From Nitrosomonas sp. (lineage in GTDB: Bacteria > Pseudomonadota > Gammaproteobacteria > Burkholderiales > Nitrosomonadaceae): a DNA stretch of 64,000 nt. The translations under genes and the position numbers were made by a program. The notes below the pieces were generated by a model, which was given only the letters and a program-made list of their open reading frames with translations, searched no databases and had not been told where the DNA came from. Where the stretch lies: positions 19,096 through 83,095 of the forward strand of contig BQJA01000004.1 in the NCBI GenBank assembly GCA_021604405.1. The letters run 5' to 3'. Shown piece by piece: positions 45,341 to 54,176 of this stretch (position 1 is its first letter; each line of letters begins with the position of its first letter).

Positions 45341-47064
45341 GCTTTATCTTGCACGGTGTTGGCGTGTCGGATGGCATAGCCATCGGGCATGCGCATCTTG
45401 CTAAGCCAACCGCGCTGGAGGCTGCGCATCATCTGGTGCCAAAAAATCAAATAGACAGGGAAATTGCGCGACTTAACGATGCGTTTGCTGTCGTACGCAA
45501 GGAACTGGAAACACTGCAGGCTTCGGCGATGGATGGCCCTGCTTTAGCGGAATTCAGCGCGTTTCTGGAGCTACACCACATGATTCTGGATGATCCCATG
45601 CTTTCGGAGGCGGCTAGCAATTGTATTGCTCAGACCCATTGTAATGCTGAATGGGCCATTACACAACAAATGGATGCGTTGCTGGAGCAATTTGAAAAAA
45701 TCGATGATGCTTACTTGCGAGAGCGTAAAACGGATGTGATTCAGGTTGTGGAACGGGTGCTTAAGGCTTTGCTGGGGCACCCTGGTTATATTCCGCCACC
45801 GGTAAAATACGCGGGTGACAGTATCCTGGTTGCGCATGATCTCAGTCCTGCTGATGTGATGCAATATAAACAGCATCATTTTAACGCATTTCTTACCGAC
45901 CTCGGCAGTCCAACCTCCCATACGGCGATTGTTGCGCGCAGTCTGAACATTCCTTCTGTCGTAGCCCTGCACCATGCACATCAGGTAATTCTTGAGAACG
46001 ATTATTTAATTGTAGATGGCAGCCAGAACATTGTCATTGTTAATCCTGGCAAATATGTATTGTCTGAGTACCGGTTGCGGAAAAGTCAGCTTGAGCTGGA
46101 AAAACGTAAGCTGAAGCGACTCAAGTCTGTTGTGACCATGACACTTGATGGCACGCCGGTCGAGTTGCATGCCAATATAGAATTGCCTCATGACGTGGAG
46201 CAGGTAAAAGAAAATGGCGCTGATGGTATTGGTTTGTTTCGAAGTGAGTTTCTGTTCCTTAATCGCGATAATTTGCCTGACGAAGATGAGCAATTTGAAG
46301 CTTATCGATCTGTCGCAGTCAACATGCGTGGCCTGCCCGTAACAATTCGTACCTTTGATCTGGGTGGGGATAAGAATGTTAAGAATATTACACGTGTAGC
46401 GGCCAATCCGGCATTGGGATTGCGCGCGATTCGCTTTTGCCTGGCGGAGCCCGGGCTATTTCATACCCAGTTGCGCGCGATACTGCGGGCCTCAAATTTT
46501 GGCAAGCTTCGTATTCTTATCCCGATGCTGTCCAGCGTCTCTGAAATTGAGCAGACGCTGCATCTGATTGATGAAGCGAAACAAAGCCTGCGTGATGAGC
46601 AAATTACATTTGATGAAGATATTCCGGTCGGCGGGATGATAGAAATTCCCGCCGCTGCACTGCGCCTTGATATGTTTTTGCGTAAACTGGATTTTCTGTC
46701 TATTGGCACCAATGACTTAATACAGTATACGCTTGCAATAGATCGTGTCGATGATGCCGTTGCACATCTCTATAATCCACTCCATCCGGCGGTTTTATGG
46801 CTTATTGCGCGCATTATTCAGTCGGCAAATCGCGCCAGAGTGCCCGTGGCAATTTGTGGTGAGATGGCTGGAGATATTCAGTTTACCCGTTTGTTGCTCG
46901 GTCTTGGTTTGCAGCAATTCTCCATGTATCCGGCACAACTGCTTACAGTTAAGCGCCAGGTATTGAACAGCTACTTACCAGATGTTATACCGCTGGCGCA
47001 TCGAATAGTAAAAACCGAGAATTCGGAAAAAATATCCGGCTTGTTGATGAAACTGAATAATTAG
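45337..47064 (+). CDS. ptsI: PTS enzyme I (phosphoenolpyruvate-protein phosphotransferase)
   Basis: A 575-residue enzyme I of normal length. The N-terminal domain begins LHGVGVSDGIAIGHA. The phosphorylated histidine lies in GSPTSHTAIVARSLNIP near residue 195. The PEP-binding domain has ADGIGLFRSEFLFLNRD near 295, the catalytic loop with FLSIGTNDLIQYTLAIDR near 453, and the active cysteine motif VAICGEMAGD near 506. It passes phosphate from PEP to HPr. The start overlaps the HPr stop in ATGA form. No permease follows, so the chain probably ends in regulation, as in the nitrogen-type or HprK-linked PTS of other proteobacteria. Confidence 0.96.
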   Translation: MSFILHGVGVSDGIAIGHAHLAKPTALEAAHHLVPKNQIDREIARLNDAFAVVRKELETLQASAMDGPALAEFSAFLELHHMILDDPMLSEAASNCIAQTHCNAEWAITQQMDALLEQFEKIDDAYLRERKTDVIQVVERVLKALLGHPGYIPPPVKYAGDSILVAHDLSPADVMQYKQHHFNAFLTDLGSPTSHTAIVARSLNIPSVVALHHAHQVILENDYLIVDGSQNIVIVNPGKYVLSEYRLRKSQLELEKRKLKRLKSVVTMTLDGTPVELHANIELPHDVEQVKENGADGIGLFRSEFLFLNRDNLPDEDEQFEAYRSVAVNMRGLPVTIRTFDLGGDKNVKNITRVAANPALGLRAIRFCLAEPGLFHTQLRAILRASNFGKLRILIPMLSSVSEIEQTLHLIDEAKQSLRDEQITFDEDIPVGGMIEIPAAALRLDMFLRKLDFLSIGTNDLIQYTLAIDRVDDAVAHLYNPLHPAVLWLIARIIQSANRARVPVAICGEMAGDIQFTRLLLGLGLQQFSMYPAQLLTVKRQVLNSYLPDVIPLAHRIVKTENSEKISGLLMKLNN

Positions 47065-47199
47065 TTCAGGCAAGTGCCTAGTCTGGTCTGGCGCTTTGAC
47101 GATATAATTGGATAAATGGCATGAACACGGAAGGCGCTGTTACGCTGCCTGGCAACGGTGTTGCGCGTTCGTTCCTCATTAATTAACAATTATTATTGT

Positions 47200-48327
47200 A
47201 TGCAAGCTCAAAACTCAGTCGGTGTTGTGACGCCGCAGTATGTGCACATAGACAGACCGTTACATTTGAAAAGTGGCGCGGTACTGAATAGTTATAATCT
47301 TGTGTATGAAACATACGGTAAACTTAATTCAGCCAAATCTAACGCAGTGCTGATCTGTCATGCGCTTTCGGGCAGTCATCATGTGGCCGGGGTTTATGCG
47401 GATCAACCCAAGAGCACCGGATGGTGGGACAATATGATTGGCCCTGACAAGTCAATTGATACGAATCGCTTTTTTGTTATTGGCGTCAATAATCTTGGTG
47501 GCTGTCATGGTTCTACGGGCCCTGCCAGCATTGATGCAAGAACCGGACGTCCTTATGGCGCAAGCTTTCCGATTGTTACTGTAGAGGACTGGGTGGAAGC
47601 GCAGGCGCAATTAGCCGATCATTTAGGGATTGATCAATTTGCCGCAGTTGGCGGTGGCAGTCTTGGGGGAATGCAAGCGATTCAATGGGCGCTGGATTAT
47701 CCAGAGCGTTTAAGGCATGCGCTGGTTATTGCCGCTGCCTCTAAATTGACAGCACAGAATATCGCATTTAACGATGTGGCGCGCCAGGCAATTATTTCTG
47801 ATCAGGAATTTTATGGCGGTGATTATTATTCGTATGATACGTTGCCGCGGCGCGGTTTAAGGTTAGCGCGGATGCTTGGGCATATTACTTATCTGTCCGA
47901 CGATTCCATGGCGATAAAATTTGGACGGGATTTGCGTAGCGGGGCGTTTTCTTTTGGTTACGATGTTGAGTTTGAAATTGAATCCTATCTGCGTTACCAA
48001 GGCGATAAATTTGCTGATCAATTTGATGCGAATAGCTATTTGCTGATGACTAAGGCACTGGACTATTTTGATCCGGCGAATGCTTACAATGGTGATCTAA
48101 GCGCCGCTTTCCGTACGGCAGAGGCAAATTTTCTGGTGTTATCATTTACATCCGACTGGCGCTTTTCACCGGAACGTTCGCGGGATATTGTTAAAGCGCT
48201 GCTGGATAACGAGGTCAACGTGAGTTATGCGAAAATCACGTCTCAACATGGCCACGATTCATTTCTGATGGTGAATCCCTATTATCATCAGCTGGTTCGC
48301 GCTTATATGGATAAAATTGAAATTTAG
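47200..48327 (+). CDS. metX: Homoserine O-acyltransferase MetX
   Basis: A 375-residue alpha/beta-hydrolase-fold acyltransferase from ATG 47200; an upstream in-frame GTG (47158) adds 14 residues not expected for the family. [13 protein letters not shown] near 54 is the oxyanion region, [14 protein letters not shown] holds the nucleophile Ser near 148, TSDWRFSP the catalytic Asp, and QHGHDSFL the catalytic His near the C-terminus. It acylates homoserine (acetyl or succinyl donor; betaproteobacterial MetX can use succinyl-CoA) in methionine synthesis. metW follows immediately, the usual proteobacterial pair. Confidence 0.95.
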   Translation: MQAQNSVGVVTPQYVHIDRPLHLKSGAVLNSYNLVYETYGKLNSAKSNAVLICHALSGSHHVAGVYADQPKSTGWWDNMIGPDKSIDTNRFFVIGVNNLGGCHGSTGPASIDARTGRPYGASFPIVTVEDWVEAQAQLADHLGIDQFAAVGGGSLGGMQAIQWALDYPERLRHALVIAAASKLTAQNIAFNDVARQAIISDQEFYGGDYYSYDTLPRRGLRLARMLGHITYLSDDSMAIKFGRDLRSGAFSFGYDVEFEIESYLRYQGDKFADQFDANSYLLMTKALDYFDPANAYNGDLSAAFRTAEANFLVLSFTSDWRFSPERSRDIVKALLDNEVNVSYAKITSQHGHDSFLMVNPYYHQLVRAYMDKIEI

Positions 48328-48346
48328 TGGTCAGATTTACGAAACA

Positions 48347-48985
48347 ATGATTTATAACACAAAGCCATCTGATACGTATCGACCCGATTTTGCGGCTATC
48401 GCTTTGTGGATAAGCTCGGGTGCGAAAGTCCTCGATCTTGGTTGTGGCGACGGCTCGTTGCTGCGCTATTTGCGTGATACACGCGGAATTTTTGGGTATG
48501 GCGTGGAAATTGATGACAATAATGTTCTCGGTTGCGTTAAAAACGGTGTGAACGTTATTCAGAGCGATCTGGAATCCGGTCTGTCAATATTTGAATCGGA
48601 TTCTTTTGATTACGTGATTTTATCGCAAACGTTGCAGGCGATGCGGCATACCGAAGAGATTGTCAATGAAATGCTGCGGGTTGGTAAGCAGGGGATTGTG
48701 TCGTTTCCCAATTTTGGCTACTGGAAGAACCGTATGCAAGTAATTTCAGGCCATATGCCGATATCGGAAGAATTGCCTTATCAATGGTTTGACACCCCAA
48801 ACATTCATCTTTGCACGCTTGGTGATTTTGAAGAATTATGTCGCTTGTGCGGCGCGCAGATTCTTGAGCGTATTGTGATGAATGGTAACCGGCAGATCAC
48901 GTTTCTACCTAATCTTATTGGAAAGCTGGCATTTTATCGATTCGAGCGGCAGATCAAAGAATCCATCAAAAAAACGGCGATGTAA
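48347..48985 (+). CDS. metW: Methionine biosynthesis protein MetW
   Basis: A 212-residue class-I methyltransferase-fold protein. VLDLGCGDGSLLRYL near residue 30 is the SAM-binding motif I; LSQTLQAMRHTEEIVNEMLRVG near 95-117 and VSFPNFGYWKNRMQ near 122 are MetW hallmarks. The ATG at 48347 gives the usual N-terminus; an in-frame TTG at 48317 inside metX is less likely. MetW works together with MetX in the homoserine acylation step in several proteobacteria. The gene begins 20 bp past the metX stop. Confidence 0.93.
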   Translation: MIYNTKPSDTYRPDFAAIALWISSGAKVLDLGCGDGSLLRYLRDTRGIFGYGVEIDDNNVLGCVKNGVNVIQSDLESGLSIFESDSFDYVILSQTLQAMRHTEEIVNEMLRVGKQGIVSFPNFGYWKNRMQVISGHMPISEELPYQWFDTPNIHLCTLGDFEELCRLCGAQILERIVMNGNRQITFLPNLIGKLAFYRFERQIKESIKKTAM

Positions 48986-49424
48986 GCATTAAAATTGATC
49001 ATGGTGTTGCGTAAAAAGCGCTGTCGGTAATAGCATGAATGGCAGCGGTCCAAAAAGTCCATTTTTCGACATTCCTGTTGCGTCCACACTTTCGTATCTG
49101 AACAATTTTGTTAAAGCGGAATGCCTGCGAAAAGAATCCTGGGCTTTCTTTTTCCCTGACTGAATCCCTTTAGTAATTTTCAATACCGACATGTCATATT
49201 ATTATAATGGTATGTTTTTCAACAAAATAATCGGCCGATTATTTTCTACTTAAAAATGTTAGGCGCTGTCACAAGCTAATTGTTCATTGTTATTGAGTTG
49301 TTTTAAACAAGTAACGAGATGATGCCGGATTTCGGCGATCGCTCGTTTGCTAAAAGGAAAATATGCCTTATCTAACCAATGACCATGCTATTATTATAGT
49401 TATTTATACGAGGAGGGAATCGCA
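48986..49424. promoter_or_regulatory. Upstream region of the copper/redox cluster, 439 bp
   Basis: No gene is seen; the small minus-strand frame at 48989-49192 has no recognisable features. The region contains the 22-bp palindrome at 49224-49245. It ends with a strong ribosome site (GAGGAGGG) before the GTG start of the multicopper oxidase gene. The promoter of the whole downstream run is likely here. Confidence 0.5.
49224..49245. promoter_or_regulatory. Perfect 22-bp palindrome, candidate operator
   Basis: AAAATAATCGG at 49224-49234 is followed without spacer by its exact inverted copy CCGATTATTTT at 49235-49245. It lies 180 bp upstream of the multicopper oxidase start. Full symmetry with an AT-rich flank and GC centre is typical of binding sites for dimeric regulators. 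It does not match the CueR or CusR sites I know. Confidence 0.5.
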
Positions 49425-51119
49425 GTGAATAGACGGGATGTAATAAAAGCTGGTGCAGTGGCGGTTGCTTCAACACCGGCGGTTTTTGGGGGTGCTGCGC
49501 AGGCGCAGCTTTGCCGTCCGGAAGGGGACAGGAGTCCGTTGACTGAGCCGGACAGTCCGCAGGTTTCGTCGTATACTGAGCCGCTTTATTTCCCGCCGGC
49601 AATGGTCGAGGTCAATCCGGCCTCGCTGAATCCACCACCCGATCCAAATCGCCATCAGCGCTACAATGAATTTTTACCTGCCAAGTTTTATGTTCAGCAC
49701 CTGACTGAAGGATTCTGGAATTACCATAAGGAATTATCTGCGCTGAATTCAGATGGCGGCTCACTCGCGTGGATGTTTAATGGTGCGACACCGGGTGAAA
49801 CCATGGTGGCGCGTTATGGTGAGCCCGTTTTTGTGCGTCGATATAATGACCTGCCTGACCTGGAAAACGCCCGTATGCCGTTTGGTTATCCGGCCAGTTC
49901 CATCCACTTGCATAATGCGCATACGGCGTCTGAGAGTGATGGTTTTCCGATGGATTTTACGGTTCCAGGAGAATTCTGGGATCATCACTATGCCATGTAT
50001 CCGGCGCGTAACAATCCCAACGAAGCCTTGGCCAGTCTCTGGTATCACGATCATATGATCGATTTTACCGCGACCAATGTGTATGCCGGTCTCTCGGCAA
50101 TGGCCATTTTCTATGATGATATCGATAGCGGTGATGAGAATGATTCTAATCCAGATGCATTACGCCTGCCCGGCAACCTGCAATTTGGTGGAGACAACCA
50201 GGGTAATCCGAATGGCTATGACATATCATTGATTCTGCACGACGTGCGTTTCACGCAGGACGGTCATCCAGCCTATAACGTATTCGATACCGACGGACAT
50301 CTGGGTGATTTGATTACGGTAAACCGTAAAGTAAAACCCTTCATGAATGTGGAGCCGCGCAAATACCGTTTCCGTATTTATGATGGCGGGCCATCAAGAT
50401 TGTATGAACTGGAGCTCAGTGACCGCAGCAGCATGACTTGTATTTCCAATGATGGCAATTTACTGGAACATCCGGTTGACGTGACGAGTATTGTTCTTGG
50501 GCCGGCCAATCGCTTTGACATTATTATTGACTTTTCACGCTATTCATCCGGCGATCATGTTGATCTGGAGAATGTGATGGAGCAGATCAATGGACAAGGT
50601 CCAACCGGCCGCCGCTTGCCGCCGGATCAGCATATGGAGGTTTTGCGTTTCAATATTGTCGACCTCAAAGGGCCGGATAACAGTCGGGTGCCTTCTTTCT
50701 TGCGCGCATTACCAGAGATTAATCTGGATGAGGTGGTGGCGCATCGTGAATGGGTATTTGACCATGATATGGGTTTATGGACAGTGAATGGTGATTTTAT
50801 GGATCCGACCGTTGTTTCGGCGGCGCCTAAACAGGGTACGGCTGAAATATGGACATTCAGGAATGCAGGAAGCTCTTGGGCACATCCGGTGCATGTGCAT
50901 TTTGAAGAGTTTCAGGTGCTGGAATGGAATGGCAAGCCGCCGACGGGTATTTTGAAATCCCGCAAAGATACGGCAGTACTTGGTCCCAACGATACCGTCA
51001 AAGTATTTTATCGTTTCGATGATTTCAAAGGCAGTTATGTGATTCATTGTCATAACAATGTGCATGAAGATAACGCCATGATGCTGCGCTGGGATGTTGT
51101 TGCGGCGGATGACCAATAG
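49425..51119 (+). CDS. Multicopper oxidase, CotA/bilirubin-oxidase type, Tat-exported
   Basis: A 564-residue three-domain multicopper oxidase. The start is GTG 49425 with GAGGAGG close upstream. The N-terminus NRRDVIKAGAVAVAS is a twin-arginine signal. All four copper motifs are present: HLHNAH at 161-166, WYHDH with His208 and His210, HPVHVH at 487-492, and HCHNNVHEDNAM at 541-552, so type 1 (axial Met552) and the trinuclear centre are complete. It oxidises organic phenols or metal ions with oxygen in the periplasm; the natural substrate is not evident. It opens the copper/redox run: the SCO-like gene starts 69 bp later. Confidence 0.93.
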   Translation: MNRRDVIKAGAVAVASTPAVFGGAAQAQLCRPEGDRSPLTEPDSPQVSSYTEPLYFPPAMVEVNPASLNPPPDPNRHQRYNEFLPAKFYVQHLTEGFWNYHKELSALNSDGGSLAWMFNGATPGETMVARYGEPVFVRRYNDLPDLENARMPFGYPASSIHLHNAHTASESDGFPMDFTVPGEFWDHHYAMYPARNNPNEALASLWYHDHMIDFTATNVYAGLSAMAIFYDDIDSGDENDSNPDALRLPGNLQFGGDNQGNPNGYDISLILHDVRFTQDGHPAYNVFDTDGHLGDLITVNRKVKPFMNVEPRKYRFRIYDGGPSRLYELELSDRSSMTCISNDGNLLEHPVDVTSIVLGPANRFDIIIDFSRYSSGDHVDLENVMEQINGQGPTGRRLPPDQHMEVLRFNIVDLKGPDNSRVPSFLRALPEINLDEVVAHREWVFDHDMGLWTVNGDFMDPTVVSAAPKQGTAEIWTFRNAGSSWAHPVHVHFEEFQVLEWNGKPPTGILKSRKDTAVLGPNDTVKVFYRFDDFKGSYVIHCHNNVHEDNAMMLRWDVVAADDQ

Positions 51120-51188
51120 GCGAAGCAGTATAAGCCAGAATTTTACAGTAATGGACGGATGCGAAATTTATTTTAGGAGTAAACAAAC

Positions 51189-51812
51189 ATGAAAAACCGT
51201 AGAGCATTTCTCACGACTGCTGTTGGTGCATCAGTTGCTGTTACAGCAGTAGCGGCGCCGAAAGTTACAGAGCAGACGCCGGCGCTGATGACCTGTTCAC
51301 CTGCATCGGGCGGTAAAAATGCCAAACTTTTTCCACATGTCATTGTGCAAGACCAGCATAAACGTAAGGCCTGGTTTTATGAGGAACTGATCAAGGACAA
51401 GCTGGTATTGGTTAACTTCACCTCATCCAGAGGTGAGAATTATTACCCGATTATCGAGAACATGGTCAAGGTGCAGGAAATGTTGCAAGACCGTCTTGGT
51501 AAAGATGTTTTTATGTACACTATCACCACCGATCCTTATCGTGACAATCCTGACACACTGAAGGCGCTGGCTGATAAATATGATGCCAAATGGCAGTTCC
51601 TGAGCGGCGCACCTGAAGATATCAAACATATATTGGCATCATTTAATGCGCGCGGAAATCTTCACGCATTATCCTGGGTTGGCAATGAAAAGCTGGGCCG
51701 CTGGCTCAATAAGCCAAGCCGGTTGCATCCTCTTTACATTGCCGAATCAGTCGCACGTTTGAGCACGGGCAAACATTACAAACCCTATCTGGTGAGAATG
51801 CGCAGTGCCTGA
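51189..51812 (+). CDS. SCO1/SenC-fold protein lacking the copper-binding cysteines
   Basis: A 207-residue exported protein with a Tat-like N-terminus (KNRRAFLTTAVGASVAVTAVA). The core KLVLVNFTSS near residues 71-80 and the following MVKVQEMLQDRLGKDVFMYTITTDPYRDNPDTL match SCO1/SenC thioredoxin-fold proteins. The CxxxC motif that binds copper is gone: the segment reads RGENYYPI at 81-88, with Gly82 and Tyr86 where cysteines are expected. The only cysteine is Cys36. It therefore cannot deliver copper the usual way and may act as a structural or assembly partner of the adjacent oxidase. A good AGGAG site precedes the ATG. Confidence 0.82.
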   Translation: MKNRRAFLTTAVGASVAVTAVAAPKVTEQTPALMTCSPASGGKNAKLFPHVIVQDQHKRKAWFYEELIKDKLVLVNFTSSRGENYYPIIENMVKVQEMLQDRLGKDVFMYTITTDPYRDNPDTLKALADKYDAKWQFLSGAPEDIKHILASFNARGNLHALSWVGNEKLGRWLNKPSRLHPLYIAESVARLSTGKHYKPYLVRMRSA

Positions 51813-51907
51813 TAAGCAGAACAAAGGTAAATTTACTTACAGTACAGGTTGATTGCTGTAAGACGCGCCAGTTATTTTTGATCGGTAAAGAATAAAGGTG
51901 AAATCAA

Positions 51908-54001
51908 ATGAACGTTTACGTGATTAACAAATTGGGCGTATTTACGCTGTTATACGGCCTTTTGCTGGGGAGCATGAGTTTGTCAGCTGTTGCGCAGCGC
52001 ACTGATTCTGCTGGTCCTGCTGGCGTGGGGGATTGTGCGCTAGCAGAAGATCCGATGACCGGGATGACGGGATGGATGGGCCATCCATGCACGCAGCCAC
52101 GTCCGGGAGCGTCGACGCAAACCAGTCCTGAGCCAGGCTTGACGCAGGTCGTGACGCCGGAAGGATTTTTCCCGCCGGTAGACCCGTTTGCCAATCCACC
52201 CGGGAGCAATTTCTTGTTGAATGTAGATTCGAATCTGTATGACTTTAATGGTGATGAAATGCCGAATACGCTGCCATCGACCCCGACGAATCCCTACAAT
52301 TTGCATGATGGTCCGGTTTTGACAAAAAGCATAGATCCGACAAGCCCGGAAGATGACTTAAATGACATTATCAGTAAGTTAGAGGCCGTGGTTAGCGGCC
52401 GGGAATACAGGAAGCATCCTAAGAAGAAATACAAAAGGAAACATCATCATGCGCATGATGATGAGTATGAGGATTGGCACGCGCATGAGGATAAGCATCA
52501 TGGACATGACGAAGCAGAATTTAGTCATGCTGATATAAACATGGCGCTTGCGATCCTTGAGGGCGATAAGGTTAATGACAGGGCGTATAGTGGTTTTCCG
52601 ATGCTTCACTATAACGGTCCCAACAAGGTCAAAAAAGTTGTGCCGATTTGTCATGACCCAGATGGTAATATTCTGCAAGAATGCGGTCCCAATGATACGG
52701 TTGTGGGTGGTAACGTTGATGTCAACATGATTTATTTTAATCAGCATATTAAGAGCGATACGGCTTTTGTTGATCCCAGTGCGGTGCAGGAAGTACCCTG
52801 GACAGTCACCTATCGCATTAATATTTTAAATCGCGGCCTGGAAGACTTTTCGCCGATGGCCATGAATTTTGATCGTGTCGGATCAGATCGCGGTCCGTTT
52901 CACGCATCCATGGACCAAAGCTACTTTCCAATGTTAGCGGAAGGAACGCAATATACGATTAAGATAAAACAAAATAAGGGCAAGTACTTCAATCTGGTTT
53001 ATACCTGGGGCTGGCGTATTCACCCACCACGTGTACAGGTGATGGAAAATGCATTGAAAACAGCGGGCCCAGATGGCGATACATTGCCAGAATGGGAGAA
53101 GAAAGCTTTCTGTGAAGGCGGCAAGACAGACCCTGATTGTGATCCAGTCAACAATGACGACGACCGGCTCTATGCAATTTCCCAAATTGGCGATTTATCG
53201 CCGGCCAAGAGAATGTGGAATACATTCCGTGCGATGCAAGATGGCAGTATTGATAATGAACAGGCAGCCACTGATTTGAGAGCGGCGTTCCTGGACTGGG
53301 TGGATCGCACCAAGTTGCCTTCAGGCATTGAGGCTGATCCGGATTCTACGATTACCCTGCTGTATGTAAATAATACCATTTATGGCAGTCGACAAGGTTT
53401 GCAAGGGGCGGGTAGTGAGTTGGGCCCTGCAAGTTATAAAGGTATCCTGAATGGTGGTGCGCCTGACTGGAATATTCGTCCCTATCATTACCGCGTGACG
53501 TTATTGAATGGGGATCATTTTCCGCATGGTTACATGAGTGTCGACTTTGGGGGTTCGCGTGGCTGGGAAAATCAGTTTCAGTTTACCGACCCAACGACTT
53601 TAATGGATCCGCAGGGACCGCATACTGGCACAACCGAAATTGAAGGACGGCAATTCTCTATTGAAGACGACATGATCGTATTGACTGGGGAAGATAATGT
53701 TTTTCCAATAAACCGGGGTGGTACTGAAGAGTTCTTCACAGCAGACCCCCGTAATCAGGAAGATCGTGATAATGGCCCGCCGCAATTAGGTTCAGGGTGC
53801 TTTTTTACCTTTGGTCGAAATCATGCCTGGCCGAATGCGGGCGGTCCGTGGGGCAGCATTGTTGTGATGCCGGTTCAAGCGGATGGTACGCCGACCAAAC
53901 ATGTGGTTGAGATAGAATTCAACTATGAGCCAAGCCGCCGGTTACGGATTTATCAGTTTGACCCGATGCATCATGATGTCGCAATTTATTCGTTGCACTG
54001 A
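51908..54001 (+). CDS. Large exported His-rich protein of unknown family
   Basis: A 697-residue protein I do not recognise. A signal peptide ends near residue 30 (SAVAQ). The N-terminal 130 residues are Pro/Gly/Thr-rich. Residues about 166-205 form a Lys- and His-rich segment (KHHHAHDDEYEDWHAHEDKH and onward) that should bind metal. The C-terminal 480 residues look like compact beta-rich domains: VTYRINILNRGLEDFSPMA, NLVYTWGWRIHPPRVQV near 370, WNIRPYHYRVTLLNGDHFPHG near 530, and a final IYQFDPMHHDVAIYSLH. Conserved-looking His residues recur throughout. It sits between the SCO-like gene and the Cus adaptor gene, with an AAAGGTG ribosome site. A copper-binding or oxidase partner role is inferred only from position. 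Confidence 0.8.
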   Translation: MNVYVINKLGVFTLLYGLLLGSMSLSAVAQRTDSAGPAGVGDCALAEDPMTGMTGWMGHPCTQPRPGASTQTSPEPGLTQVVTPEGFFPPVDPFANPPGSNFLLNVDSNLYDFNGDEMPNTLPSTPTNPYNLHDGPVLTKSIDPTSPEDDLNDIISKLEAVVSGREYRKHPKKKYKRKHHHAHDDEYEDWHAHEDKHHGHDEAEFSHADINMALAILEGDKVNDRAYSGFPMLHYNGPNKVKKVVPICHDPDGNILQECGPNDTVVGGNVDVNMIYFNQHIKSDTAFVDPSAVQEVPWTVTYRINILNRGLEDFSPMAMNFDRVGSDRGPFHASMDQSYFPMLAEGTQYTIKIKQNKGKYFNLVYTWGWRIHPPRVQVMENALKTAGPDGDTLPEWEKKAFCEGGKTDPDCDPVNNDDDRLYAISQIGDLSPAKRMWNTFRAMQDGSIDNEQAATDLRAAFLDWVDRTKLPSGIEADPDSTITLLYVNNTIYGSRQGLQGAGSELGPASYKGILNGGAPDWNIRPYHYRVTLLNGDHFPHGYMSVDFGGSRGWENQFQFTDPTTLMDPQGPHTGTTEIEGRQFSIEDDMIVLTGEDNVFPINRGGTEEFFTADPRNQEDRDNGPPQLGSGCFFTFGRNHAWPNAGGPWGSIVVMPVQADGTPTKHVVEIEFNYEPSRRLRIYQFDPMHHDVAIYSLH

Positions 54002-54013
54002 ACAAATACATTT

Positions 54014-54044
54014 AGAACCCCCTTTTTTTGTAAAGGAAGGTTCT
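54014..54044 (+). terminator. Hairpin between the His-rich gene and the Cus genes
   Basis: AGAACC at 54014-54019 pairs with GGTTCT at 54039-54044, with additional CTTT/AAAG pairing inside. It stands 13 bp after the stop of the His-rich gene. There is no U-run after it, so partial termination or mRNA processing is as likely as full termination. Confidence 0.4.
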
Positions 54045-54176
54045 GTATCAAATACTTACAGTAACAAAACATAAATGGGCCTCACGTTCAGTTTGCAAAC
54101 AAGCGGGTTTCTGATGATTTTTTTTGTTTCAAATTGTGTCATAACGAATAAATATTCATCTGCTGGAAAATCAATC

